A stretch of DNA of 6,945 nt from an uncultured cyanobacterium. GTDB taxonomy: Bacteria > Cyanobacteriota > Cyanobacteriia > Cyanobacteriales > Geitlerinemataceae. A program made the position numbers and the translations under genes. The notes under the pieces are model-generated. The model saw nothing but the letters and a program-made list of their open reading frames with translations. It did not search any database and was not told where the DNA came from. The DNA lies in contig CAKZKB010000621.1 in the NCBI GenBank assembly GCA_937121005.1, positions 1 to 6,945 of the forward strand, in the 5' to 3' direction. The number at the start of each line of letters is the position of its first letter. Position 1 is the stretch's first letter. Below, piece after piece: positions 1 through 5,997 of this stretch.

Positions 1-1
1 G

Positions 2-907
2 ATCGACGCGGGAGAAGTGACGATCGATGGCAGCGAAATCGGTAGCGTTGCCAACGGTTCTGCGATCGGGAATGCAGGGAGTATCGCGATCGTCGCCGAT
101 GGCATTTTCTTAAACAATGAAGCCCAAATTCTCACCAGTACGGAAGTGACAGCAGTGGACTCGACGGCGGGGAATGTGGTTTTAAATGCTGACGCGATCG
201 AATTAGACGATCGTAGCGCGATCGCGGCCGATACTACCGGACTTGGGGGGAACATCGAGTTTAATTCCGGCACTGTTCTTCTGCGCGACAACAGCAACAT
301 TCGCACTAACGCAACGGGAGAGTTTCCGGGTGGAGATATCGCCATCGATACCGATACCCTAGTGGCGTTGGACAACAGTGACATCACCGCCAATTCTGCC
401 AATGCCGCCGGAGGCAATGTTATTATAGAGGCTCGCGGCATTTTCGGAACGGAATTTCGTCCTTTTCTGACTCCTGAAAGCGACATCACCGCCACTGGAG
501 CCACTCAGGAACTACAGGGAACGGTACAAATCAACACCCCCGATATCGATGCCACTTCGGGACTGATTGACTTGCCGACAACTCCGGTAGATGTTGCCAG
601 TTTAATCGATCGCGATCCCTGTTTGCAAGGGCAAAACAGCCAATTTATTATCACCGGACGGGGGGGATTACCTCCAACTCCGTTCGATGTTTTGGGAGGG
701 AATGCTGGAACCGCGATCGACTGGGTAGATGCTTATGGATTAACTCATACCAATGTCTCCCCCTCTCCCCCTCCCCCTATCTCCCCCTCTTTACCTCGAG
801 AAGCGCGATCGTGGCACATGGACGATCGCGGTAAAATCGTTTTGATTGCAGAAGAGGGCGATCGCCTTTCTTTCGGACAACTAGACCTCTGTCATTTGAG
901 ACCTTAA
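2..907 (+). CDS. C-terminal part of a two-partner-secretion, haemagglutinin-like exoprotein (5' partial)
   Basis: The frame is open to the left edge (codons from base 2), so the GTG at 17 is an internal codon and not the start. The visible 301 codons begin with right-handed beta-helix repeats of about 26-28 residues: each opens with GN or GD followed by alternating hydrophobics, then a pattern like LxDxSxI and a Gly-rich turn (residues 52-145, counting from the GTG). Next come LTPESDITATGA and the segment QINTPDIDATSGLIDLPT, then DPCLQG and FIITGRGGLPPTPFD. These are typical of the C-terminal part of cyanobacterial filamentous-haemagglutinin or 'S-layer family' exoproteins. Such proteins carry an N-terminal TPS domain (outside the window) and are exported through a TpsB/Omp85 pore; the role is adhesion or surface structure, by inference. 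A Pro-rich linker (about residues 248-260) and a small final domain with a Cys five residues from the end follow. Family confidence is high, specific role unknown. Confidence 0.82.
   Translation: MDAGEVTIDGSEIGSVANGSAIGNAGSIAIVADGIFLNNEAQILTSTEVTAVDSTAGNVVLNADAIELDDRSAIAADTTGLGGNIEFNSGTVLLRDNSNIRTNATGEFPGGDIAIDTDTLVALDNSDITANSANAAGGNVIIEARGIFGTEFRPFLTPESDITATGATQELQGTVQINTPDIDATSGLIDLPTTPVDVASLIDRDPCLQGQNSQFIITGRGGLPPTPFDVLGGNAGTAIDWVDAYGLTHTNVSPSPPPPISPSLPREARSWHMDDRGKIVLIAEEGDRLSFGQLDLCHLRP
756..792 (+). repeat. Pure pyrimidine (C/T) low-complexity tract inside the exoprotein gene
   Basis: About 37 bases read as repeated TCTCCCCC / CTCCCC units interrupted by a single A. The tract is translated in frame as a Ser/Pro-rich linker between the haemagglutinin-type C-terminal motifs and the last small domain. 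Similar C/T-rich short tandem repeats are common in filamentous cyanobacteria. It probably entered as, or grew by, slippage, and it keeps the reading frame here. Confidence 0.75.
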
Positions 908-926
908 GTGGTGCAGAATGTAGCGT

Positions 927-1907
927 TTAAACGCCAGCGTGTCCCAATGCTAAACCCGCCACCAACATTCCTAACACGAGAAAGGGTTGGGCGCTGGCTT
1001 GATATTTGACATCGTTTTCGAGGGGATCGCGCAAGAAGTACATATCTTGAAATGTAATTTGCGGAATCACCAACAAGATTAAAATGGTGGCGTAGAGGTT
1101 TTGATGAACGCTCATCAAATAACCCGCGATGCCCAATTGAAACACATCGATCGCCAACACGCAAATCCAAGCCGCAGTAGTGACACCAAACATCACCGGA
1201 AGCGACTTTAACCCCAACTGGCGATCGCCTTCTACACTTTTGAAGTCGTTGACGATCGCAATTCCCAAACCCGACAAGCTGTAAAATAACGTCAAGACGA
1301 CGATCGTGGCATTGAGATCCCCAAATAAAGCGTGTCCCGCCCACCAAGGCAAAGCGATATAACTCGCACCCAGGGCATAATTTCCCAGCCAACCGTTCTG
1401 TTTTAATTTTAGCGGGGGAGCCGAATAAATGTAGGACAAAAACGAACCGCCGATCGCCAAAGCTGTCAGCGTCGGGAACTCGTGACCCGCCCACCGATCT
1501 AAGGTAAAAGCGATGCCAATTCCACCTGCTAGCAACACTAAAATTTGGGTGACGACTTGGGGAACCGAAATTGCCCCCGAAGGAATGGGACGATAGGGTT
1601 CGTTAATCGCATCGAGTTCGCGATCGTAAAAATCGTTGAGAGTTTGGGTGTATCCCGTCAGTAACGGCCCGGACATTAACATACAGGCCGCAGCAATTAA
1701 AACATTCTCCAGCGTCCACTGATAGCTACCAGAAGAAGCCGCACCGCAGACGACCCCCCAAATCAATGGAATCCAGGTGATCGGCTTCATTAACTGCAAC
1801 CGAATCTTCCAGATGTTGGTTTCGCCAGGACTCGCGCCTTTCATTCCCAACATTTGCCGGGTTTTGGCGCTGCGATTGGGTTGTGCGGGTGTGGGTGTTT
1901 CGGACAT
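927..1907 (-). CDS. chlG: Chlorophyll synthase (chlorophyllide a geranylgeranyl/phytyl transferase)
   Basis: ChlG esterifies chlorophyllide a with geranylgeranyl or phytyl diphosphate in the membrane, the last step of chlorophyll a synthesis. The 326-residue product is a UbiA-superfamily prenyltransferase. The first Asp-rich motif is NDFYDRELD at residues 91-99, followed by INEPYRPIPSG, which is characteristic of (bacterio)chlorophyll synthases. The second motif is NDFKSVEGD at 220-228. Several hydrophobic helices are visible, roughly 46-58, 68-86, 118-136, 147-163, 176-195, 200-220, 240-265, 272-285 and 307-324. Cyanobacterial ChlG proteins are about this length. I chose the ATG at 1907 (MSETPTPAQ...): the frame continues upstream to 1988, but those 27 residues do not look like ChlG and a good promoter overlaps them. 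No strong Shine-Dalgarno precedes the ATG. The gene lies tail-to-tail with the exoprotein gene, 19 bases apart, with no clear terminator between them. Confidence 0.96.
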   Translation of the reverse strand: MSETPTPAQPNRSAKTRQMLGMKGASPGETNIWKIRLQLMKPITWIPLIWGVVCGAASSGSYQWTLENVLIAAACMLMSGPLLTGYTQTLNDFYDRELDAINEPYRPIPSGAISVPQVVTQILVLLAGGIGIAFTLDRWAGHEFPTLTALAIGGSFLSYIYSAPPLKLKQNGWLGNYALGASYIALPWWAGHALFGDLNATIVVLTLFYSLSGLGIAIVNDFKSVEGDRQLGLKSLPVMFGVTTAAWICVLAIDVFQLGIAGYLMSVHQNLYATILILLVIPQITFQDMYFLRDPLENDVKYQASAQPFLVLGMLVAGLALGHAGV

Positions 1908-1952
1908 AGCCAGTTGCGATTGAGCGCGATCGTCTAGAGGGTAACGCTTCCC

Positions 1953-1982
1953 ATTATGAAGCAAAAGAGAACTGCTTGTAAA
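1953..1982 (-). promoter_or_regulatory. Candidate sigma-70-type promoter of chlG
   Basis: On the minus strand a -35-like TTTACA (1977-1982) is separated by 18 bases from a -10-like CATAAT (1953-1958); each matches the consensus at 5 of 6 positions. Transcription would begin near 1945 and give a leader of about 38 bases before the ATG at 1907. The hexamers are visible in the sequence; promoter activity is inference. Confidence 0.5.
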
Positions 1983-2081
1983 GCACATCGTTTAATTTTT
2001 TCGCAATCTCACCCATTTCATGGTATAGTTATCGTAACCGGGCAAACCTATTTAAATTTCTGTCCGATCGTCAGCAGGTGT

Positions 2082-2150
2082 AGAAACCCGGTTTCTTGCC
2101 GATCGCCAGATAGCATTCGAGTCTATCCTTTGAGAAACCGGGTTTCTTGC
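2082..2150. repeat. Pair of 15-bp palindromic interspersed repeats
   Basis: AGAAACCCGGTTTCT (2082-2096) and AGAAACCGGGTTTCT (2133-2147) each consist of 7-bp self-complementary arms around one central base. The second copy is the exact reverse complement of the first. Read as direct repeats they extend through TTGC with only the central base differing. They are 36 bases apart. From memory, this palindrome family is frequent in intergenic DNA of filamentous cyanobacteria. Each copy can form a hairpin, and the two copies can also pair with each other. Confidence 0.85.
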
Positions 2151-2242
2151 TTGACCCAATCCAAAATCTGCGCGTCGAAATTGCTCGTTGTTCGTCGATC
2201 GAGACTATTTTGGATACAAGCCTCCGGCTTCAACCATAGCTA

Positions 2243-2270
2243 TTGCTCATTGCTCATTGTTCATTGCTCA
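2243..2270 (+). repeat. Heptanucleotide tandem repeat (TTGCTCA, four copies)
   Basis: Four consecutive heptamers TTGCTCA, the third being TTGTTCA, end five bases before the ATG of the Uma2 gene. A degenerate pair (TTGCTCG, TTGTTCG) lies upstream at 2181-2194. This matches the description of short tandemly repeated repetitive (STRR) heptamers of filamentous cyanobacteria. The array fills the place where a ribosome binding site would be expected, and none is evident. Confidence 0.85.
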
Positions 2271-2275
2271 TTGAA

Positions 2276-2953
2276 ATGGTTTCCACTTCTCTAAAAACCC
2301 CAATCGTCTACCCCGAACCTGATGGCGCTCCCATGGCAGAAAGCGATGCAACCCGCGACTATCTCATTTATGGCGTTGAAACCCTCAAACTCTATTATCA
2401 AAACTGTCAGGATGTCTATGTTTCGGGCAATCTTTGGTTATGTTACCAAAAAGGCGTACCCGATGCAGTAGTTTCCCCAGATGTATTTGTCGTGTTTGGG
2501 GTCGAAAACCGACAGCGCCGCAGTTACAAAGTCTGGGAAGAAAACGGTAAAACCCCCGACTGGATTTTGGAAGTGACATCTGCCAGCACTCGCCATCGAG
2601 ACGAGCAAGAAAAACCGGATACCTATGCTAAAATGGGTGTTACGGAATATTTTCAATACGACCCCACTGGAGATTATTTAACACCTGCTCTCAAGGGACG
2701 GCGGTTAGAAGGCGATCGCTATGTCGATCTCGTTCCTACTCGCTTAGAGGACGGAACCCTGTCTTTTTTCTCGGAAACCCTCGGCCTAGAAATGCACTTG
2801 CTAACCGACGGTCGGTTGCGGTTTTTTAATCCCCAAACTCGTGAATATTTGCGAAGCCCCCAAGAGATAGAACGGGAACGAGTGCGCCAACAACAACGTG
2901 CCGATCGCTTAGCGGCTCGCTTGCAAGAATTAGGGTTCGATCCAGAGGATTGA
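2276..2953 (+). CDS. Uma2-family (DUF820) putative PD-(D/E)XK nuclease
   Basis: The 225-residue protein belongs to the Uma2/DUF820 family, which is greatly expanded in cyanobacteria and has a restriction-endonuclease-like fold; cellular roles are mostly unknown. The expected landmarks are present: SPDVFVVFG with Asp69, PDWILEVTSAST with Glu99, then EKPDTYAKMGVTEYFQYDP with Lys113 and Tyr117. Asp69, Glu99 and Lys113 are plausible active-site residues. The C-terminus (about 195-220) is a charged helix rich in Arg, Glu and Gln ending in LQELGFDPED, a usual tail of the longer family members. I chose the ATG at 2276: the open frame begins at a TTG at 2243, but those 11 codons are simply the heptamer repeat. 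The gene converges on sir, 58 bases away. No toxin-antitoxin partner or transposase is adjacent. Confidence 0.9.
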   Translation: MVSTSLKTPIVYPEPDGAPMAESDATRDYLIYGVETLKLYYQNCQDVYVSGNLWLCYQKGVPDAVVSPDVFVVFGVENRQRRSYKVWEENGKTPDWILEVTSASTRHRDEQEKPDTYAKMGVTEYFQYDPTGDYLTPALKGRRLEGDRYVDLVPTRLEDGTLSFFSETLGLEMHLLTDGRLRFFNPQTREYLRSPQEIERERVRQQQRADRLAARLQELGFDPED

Positions 2954-2964
2954 GTGTGCCAAAA

Positions 2965-3001
2965 TGCGATCGCCCCTCGCACCCCGAAAGGAACGATCGC
3001 A
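2965..3001. terminator. Possible bidirectional hairpin between converging genes
   Basis: TGCGATCG (2965-2972) and CGATCGCA (2994-3001) form a perfect 8-bp stem with a 21-base loop, midway between the ends of the Uma2 gene and sir. There is no U-run. Both arms contain the self-palindromic core CGATCG, and the left arm lies in a HIP1 octamer, so the pairing may be incidental. Confidence 0.3.
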
Positions 3002-3011
3002 CCTAGAGAAA

Positions 3012-4907
3012 TTACAGTTGTTCCTGTTGCTTGAGATAGCCGTCAATGGCTTCAGTAGCAATTTGGCTCATGGGTTTGCCGCGCCGAGCCGATTCCGCTT
3101 TCAAGCGATCGTAAATTTCGTCGCGAATGCGAATGCGATGGCGGGTTTTACTGGTACTTTTCGGCTTGTAGGTAGCGGAAAATTCGCGCAGCTTGTCGAA
3201 GCCGATCCGATGGCAAAAGTCGCCGAAACTTTCCTCCTCTTCGCGATCGCTCTTAAAGTATGCCAGCAGAGGTTCGAGGGTTTTTTCTAACTCCTCGATC
3301 GGCATATCATCTTGATAAGGTTCGGCCAGGCGAGTTTGATGGGGATCGGCTCCCAACCAGACTTGATATTTACCCGGTTTTTGCCCCACAAATCCCACTT
3401 CAGCTAAGTACGGACGGGCGCAACCGTTGGGACATCCGGTCATCCGCACGACAAAATGTTCCTGCTTCAAATTGAGTTTATTCAGCAGAGAACGCAGGCG
3501 CACTAAGATATCGGGAATGGCTCGTTCCGACTCGGCGATCGCCAACCCGCAAGTCGGTAAAGCGGGGCACGCCATGGCGTGGCGCACCAGAGGATCGAGG
3601 TCAGTTTCTTTGACAATTCCGGCGCGATCGAGTAATTCTTGAATATCTTTCTTGTCGCCGGGATCGATATCGTAAAAGACGATATTGTGGTGCGGTGTCA
3701 CCCGCATCGGCAACTCGTAGGTTTTGACAATTTGGCGCAAGACGGTTTTGAGTTGAAACGAACCGCTATCGAGAATGCGCCCGTTTTGGACAGAAATACC
3801 GAGGAAAAACTTGCCATCGCCTTGGTCGTGCCAGCCCAGGAAATCTTCGTACTTAAACGGTGGCAGCGATCGCGACGGTTCGATACCTTTACCAAAATAG
3901 CCTTCGACAGTTTTGCGGAATTTATCCAAACCCCAATCGTGCAATAAATACTTCATGCGAGCGTGGCGACGTTGGACGCGATCGCCAAAATCTCGCTGGG
4001 TGGCAACGATCGCTTTTACCAAGTCGAAAACATCCGCTTTCGCCACGTAACCGAGCAGATCGGCCGCGCGAGCGAAGGTTTCTTCTTTGTTGTGCGTCCG
4101 TCCCAAACCGCCACCGACGTAGACGTTAAACCCTTGCAATTCGCCCGAATTGTCGGTAATGACAACTAAGCCTAAATCTTGGGAAAATAGATCCACCGAA
4201 TTATCGCCCGGTACGGTGACGCAAGCCTTGAACTTGCGCGGCATATAATGTTCCCCGTAAATGGGTTCTTCCGAGTTGGCGACGATCGTCCCATTGCCAT
4301 TGCGCGATCGCGCCGCCGTCACTGCCGGATCCTCTTCGGCACTGACAAACTTTTCGCCATCGAGCCAAATATCGTAATACGCGGCTGTTTGCGGGCGCAA
4401 CAGATCGGCAATTTTGTCTGCGTAGGCGATCGCGTGTTGGTACTCGGGGCGGTTTTTAAATGGAGCCGGAGGAGCCATCACGTTGCGGTTGAGATCGCCG
4501 CAGGCTCCCAAAGTCGATCCCATGCTGCGAATGATATCAGCGATCGTCGCTTTCAGGTTCTTTTTGAGAATGCCGTGTAGCTGGAACCCCTGGCGATCGG
4601 TGGCCCGTAGCGTACCGTTACCGTACTCGTCCGAGAGGCGATCGAGGGTAAGGTACAGTTGCGGCGGAATGTAGCCTCCAGGGGAGCGCGTCCGCAGCAT
4701 CATTTGGTAATCTTTTTCCTGACCCTTGGCGCGGTTGTCGCGATCGTCTTGCTGGTAGGATCCGTGAAACTTGAGCACTTGCACGGCCTCGCCGCTAAAG
4801 TGGTTCGTTTCTTCGAGGAGTTCGCTGGCGAGGGGCTCGCGCAAGTAATTGCTGCGTTCCTTGATGCCCTCGAGCTTTGAGAGTTTCGGAGGTGCCGTTG
4901 AAACCAT
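3012..4907 (-). CDS. sir: Ferredoxin-dependent sulfite reductase with C-terminal ribbon-helix-helix-like tail
   Basis: This 631-residue cytoplasmic enzyme performs the six-electron reduction of sulfite to sulfide with reduced ferredoxin, in assimilatory sulfur metabolism. Two ferredoxin-like/nitrite-sulfite reductase repeats are visible. The siroheme-[4Fe-4S] cysteines are C447-x5-C453 (ACPALPTCGLA) and C492-x3-C496 (TGCPNGCARPY). Likely siroheme and substrate-binding basic residues are R141 in GDLNRNV and K225/K227 in MPRKFK, matching the LPRKFK motif of sulfite reductase haemoproteins. The body resembles sulfite rather than nitrite reductases. Residues about 588-627, after a Lys/Ser/Thr-rich linker, read as a ribbon-helix-helix domain: a basic strand RHRIRIR, a helix DEIYDRLKAESARRG, then SQIATEAIDGYL. 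The ATG at 4907 begins MVSTAPPKLSKLEG, a natural N-terminus; no strong Shine-Dalgarno is seen. The 202-base upstream gap suggests its own promoter. Confidence 0.95.
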   Translation of the reverse strand: MVSTAPPKLSKLEGIKERSNYLREPLASELLEETNHFSGEAVQVLKFHGSYQQDDRDNRAKGQEKDYQMMLRTRSPGGYIPPQLYLTLDRLSDEYGNGTLRATDRQGFQLHGILKKNLKATIADIIRSMGSTLGACGDLNRNVMAPPAPFKNRPEYQHAIAYADKIADLLRPQTAAYYDIWLDGEKFVSAEEDPAVTAARSRNGNGTIVANSEEPIYGEHYMPRKFKACVTVPGDNSVDLFSQDLGLVVITDNSGELQGFNVYVGGGLGRTHNKEETFARAADLLGYVAKADVFDLVKAIVATQRDFGDRVQRRHARMKYLLHDWGLDKFRKTVEGYFGKGIEPSRSLPPFKYEDFLGWHDQGDGKFFLGISVQNGRILDSGSFQLKTVLRQIVKTYELPMRVTPHHNIVFYDIDPGDKKDIQELLDRAGIVKETDLDPLVRHAMACPALPTCGLAIAESERAIPDILVRLRSLLNKLNLKQEHFVVRMTGCPNGCARPYLAEVGFVGQKPGKYQVWLGADPHQTRLAEPYQDDMPIEELEKTLEPLLAYFKSDREEEESFGDFCHRIGFDKLREFSATYKPKSTSKTRHRIRIRDEIYDRLKAESARRGKPMSQIATEAIDGYLKQQEQL

Positions 4908-4938
4908 GTGCGTTCTAGAACAATGAGTAAAATCGCCT

Positions 4939-4963
4939 AATCCCCGTTAAATCAGTGGGGATT
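4939..4963 (-). promoter_or_regulatory. Inverted repeat in the sir leader
   Basis: AATCCCC (4939-4945) pairs perfectly with GGGGATT (4957-4963) across an 11-base loop, 32 bases upstream of the sir ATG. It could be an operator for a dimeric regulator or a leader hairpin. I do not recognise it as an NtcA site (no GTA-N8-TAC). Confidence 0.4.
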
Positions 4964-4979
4964 TCGAGATTGGATCCAA

Positions 4980-4988
4980 ATTCTAGCA
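4980..4988 (-). promoter_or_regulatory. Candidate extended -10 element of sir
   Basis: On the minus strand TGCTAGAAT provides a -10-like TAGAAT (5 of 6 to consensus, 4980-4985) with an upstream TG, as in extended -10 promoters. No good -35 hexamer lies at the right distance. Transcription would start near 4973 and include the 4939-4963 inverted repeat in the leader. Confidence 0.35.
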
Positions 4989-5109
4989 CTCCACCCCCCG
5001 GATGCGATCGCTTCCTTCAGCAATCTTTACCCGAGTGCGAGTACGCTAGCGCAAGTATTACAGAGAATTAACCGTTGTTACGAGCCTGCAAGAGCGCCAT
5101 TGCAAACAA

Positions 5110-5946
5110 TCAGCCATCCTCTACCACACCCACGAGGGATTGTAAGTCGAAATCGCGATCGCGGCCGCTCAAACAAATTCCCGCACTGTTGACGGTTAAA
5201 TCATCTTTGGAAATCGCCGAAGTGTGACGATCGCCGTTAGCCGTCGTCCATTCTACGAGCCAATATCCATCGCGATCGCGAACCCCTTGCAACTGACCGC
5301 CGCCCCGTTCTAGGGCATTTTTCAGTCGCCGTTCGTCGCGCTGCTGCTGCATTTTTTCTCGATATGCCAACGTGCGCCGGATGCCGAGTTCGTAGGCAAT
5401 TTTCATTTCGGGAGTCATACCCTTAAACCGCAGTTCTTGAGGATCGACAATGTTGGTAAATGCGGTTTGTAGGTGCTCGCTCGCTTCGGGATCGGCACGG
5501 CGATCGACCTCGTGAAACCACCAGCTACAACCATCGTAGCGGATAATAGCAGTATCGAAGCGATCGGCTTCGGCAACCAAACGGACGATAAGCGGTTTCG
5601 CCACCGAGAAGCGCTGTTGGGCATCGGATTCGTTTGTGGGGTAAGCAAGCCAAGTTTTCCCACTGAGGCGATCGGCAAGCCAGACGCGCAATTGCGGTAA
5701 GGCTTCTAGGTATTCGGAAATTTGGAAGAAGTCGGCTTCTTCGATGAGTTGGGCAGTGCGATCGCTGGTAGGCTGAAAAATGCCCCAGCCTTCAAAGTCT
5801 TCGGGTTGGGGAATGAAGGTATAGACAAGACCGCGCGATCGCACTCTCACCCTCGCATTTTGCGGTCGCGGGGCGATAAATTGGGTCTGTTTGAGTTGGT
5901 TTTGTTCGGCAGAAATTTGGCCGAGGAGGTCGCGAATATTGGTCAT
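5110..5946 (-). CDS. Conserved cyanobacterial protein of unknown function
   Basis: I recognise the 278-residue product only as resembling a hypothetical protein conserved across cyanobacteria (N-terminus like MTNIRDLLGQISAEQ), with no known function. It has no signal peptide and no membrane segment, so it is probably cytoplasmic. Residues 1-20 are a short helix and 30-60 contain a beta-rich stretch with FEGWGIFQP. Residues 75-150 include PQLRVWLADRLSGKTWLAYP and YDGCSWWFHEVDRRADP. Residues 170-215 form a highly charged helix (FKGMTPEMKIAYELGIRR onward), and the last 60 residues look like a small beta domain (DGYWLVEW, GDRHTSAISKDDL). The ATG at 5946 is chosen because the 43 extra codons of the longer frame (to 6075) only translate the intergenic palindrome and triplet repeat and antisense of the kinase gene. 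The gene lies 47 bases after the hybrid kinase and may be co-transcribed with it. Confidence 0.82.
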   Translation of the reverse strand: MTNIRDLLGQISAEQNQLKQTQFIAPRPQNARVRVRSRGLVYTFIPQPEDFEGWGIFQPTSDRTAQLIEEADFFQISEYLEALPQLRVWLADRLSGKTWLAYPTNESDAQQRFSVAKPLIVRLVAEADRFDTAIIRYDGCSWWFHEVDRRADPEASEHLQTAFTNIVDPQELRFKGMTPEMKIAYELGIRRTLAYREKMQQQRDERRLKNALERGGGQLQGVRDRDGYWLVEWTTANGDRHTSAISKDDLTVNSAGICLSGRDRDFDLQSLVGVVEDG

Positions 5947-5960
5947 GGAACCACAGATGA

Positions 5961-5976
5961 ATAGTAGTAGTAGTAG
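5961..5976. repeat. Short TAG/CTA trinucleotide repeat
   Basis: Five consecutive TAG triplets (5962-5976) sit between the unknown-function gene and the palindrome at 5973-5997, merging with the left arm of that palindrome. This is a likely site of replication slippage in the leader of the unknown-function gene. Confidence 0.7.
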
Positions 5977-5997
5977 GGTGGGCAATGCCCACCCTAC
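5973..5997. repeat. 25-bp near-perfect palindrome overlapping the kinase stop codon
   Basis: GTAGGGTGGGCA (5973-5984) and TGCCCACCCTAC (5986-5997) are 12-bp perfect arms around a single A. From memory this is a widespread interspersed repeat in cyanobacterial intergenic DNA, often mistranslated as a VGNAHPT-like peptide. The TAG stop of the kinase gene (5994-5996, minus strand) lies within the right arm. The hairpin is stable enough to affect mRNA 3' stability or read-through into the next gene, but no U-run follows, so a classical intrinsic terminator is doubtful. Confidence 0.88.

Larger units (their letters stand above)
1908..2275. other. Divergent intergenic region between chlG and the Uma2 gene
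   Basis: These 368 bases hold no convincing gene. The open frames crossing them have no recognisable protein character and run through repeats. The chlG-proximal third is AT-rich and contains the candidate chlG promoter. The middle contains two copies of a 15-bp palindrome. The Uma2-proximal end contains a tandem heptamer and a small hairpin (AAGCC at 2218-2222 pairing with GGCTT at 2226-2230). I could not pick out a convincing promoter for the Uma2 gene. Confidence 0.7.

Noticed and set aside
904..1494. Long minus-strand open frame overlapping chlG in another frame
   Set aside because: It is a shadow of the clear ChlG coding frame; the translation is Arg/Cys-rich without family resemblance.
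1908..1988. N-terminal extension of chlG to an ATG at 1988
   Set aside because: The 27 extra residues do not resemble ChlG, would overlap the best promoter candidate, and the 1907 start gives the usual family length.
2082..2150. CRISPR-like pair of repeats
   Set aside because: Only two 15-bp palindromic copies with one spacer-sized gap and no cas genes; it fits a dispersed palindrome family instead.
1956..2294. Plus-strand open frame across the chlG-Uma2 intergenic region
   Set aside because: It runs through the palindromes and heptamers, has low-complexity content and shows no recognisable protein features.
3012..4907. Numerous plus-strand open frames opposite sir
   Set aside because: They are antisense shadows of a gene with strong codon and family evidence.
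927..4907. A tetrapyrrole-related cluster (chlG plus siroheme enzyme sir)
   Set aside because: The two genes are separated by a divergently oriented Uma2 gene and about 1.1 kb; nothing indicates a shared operon or control.
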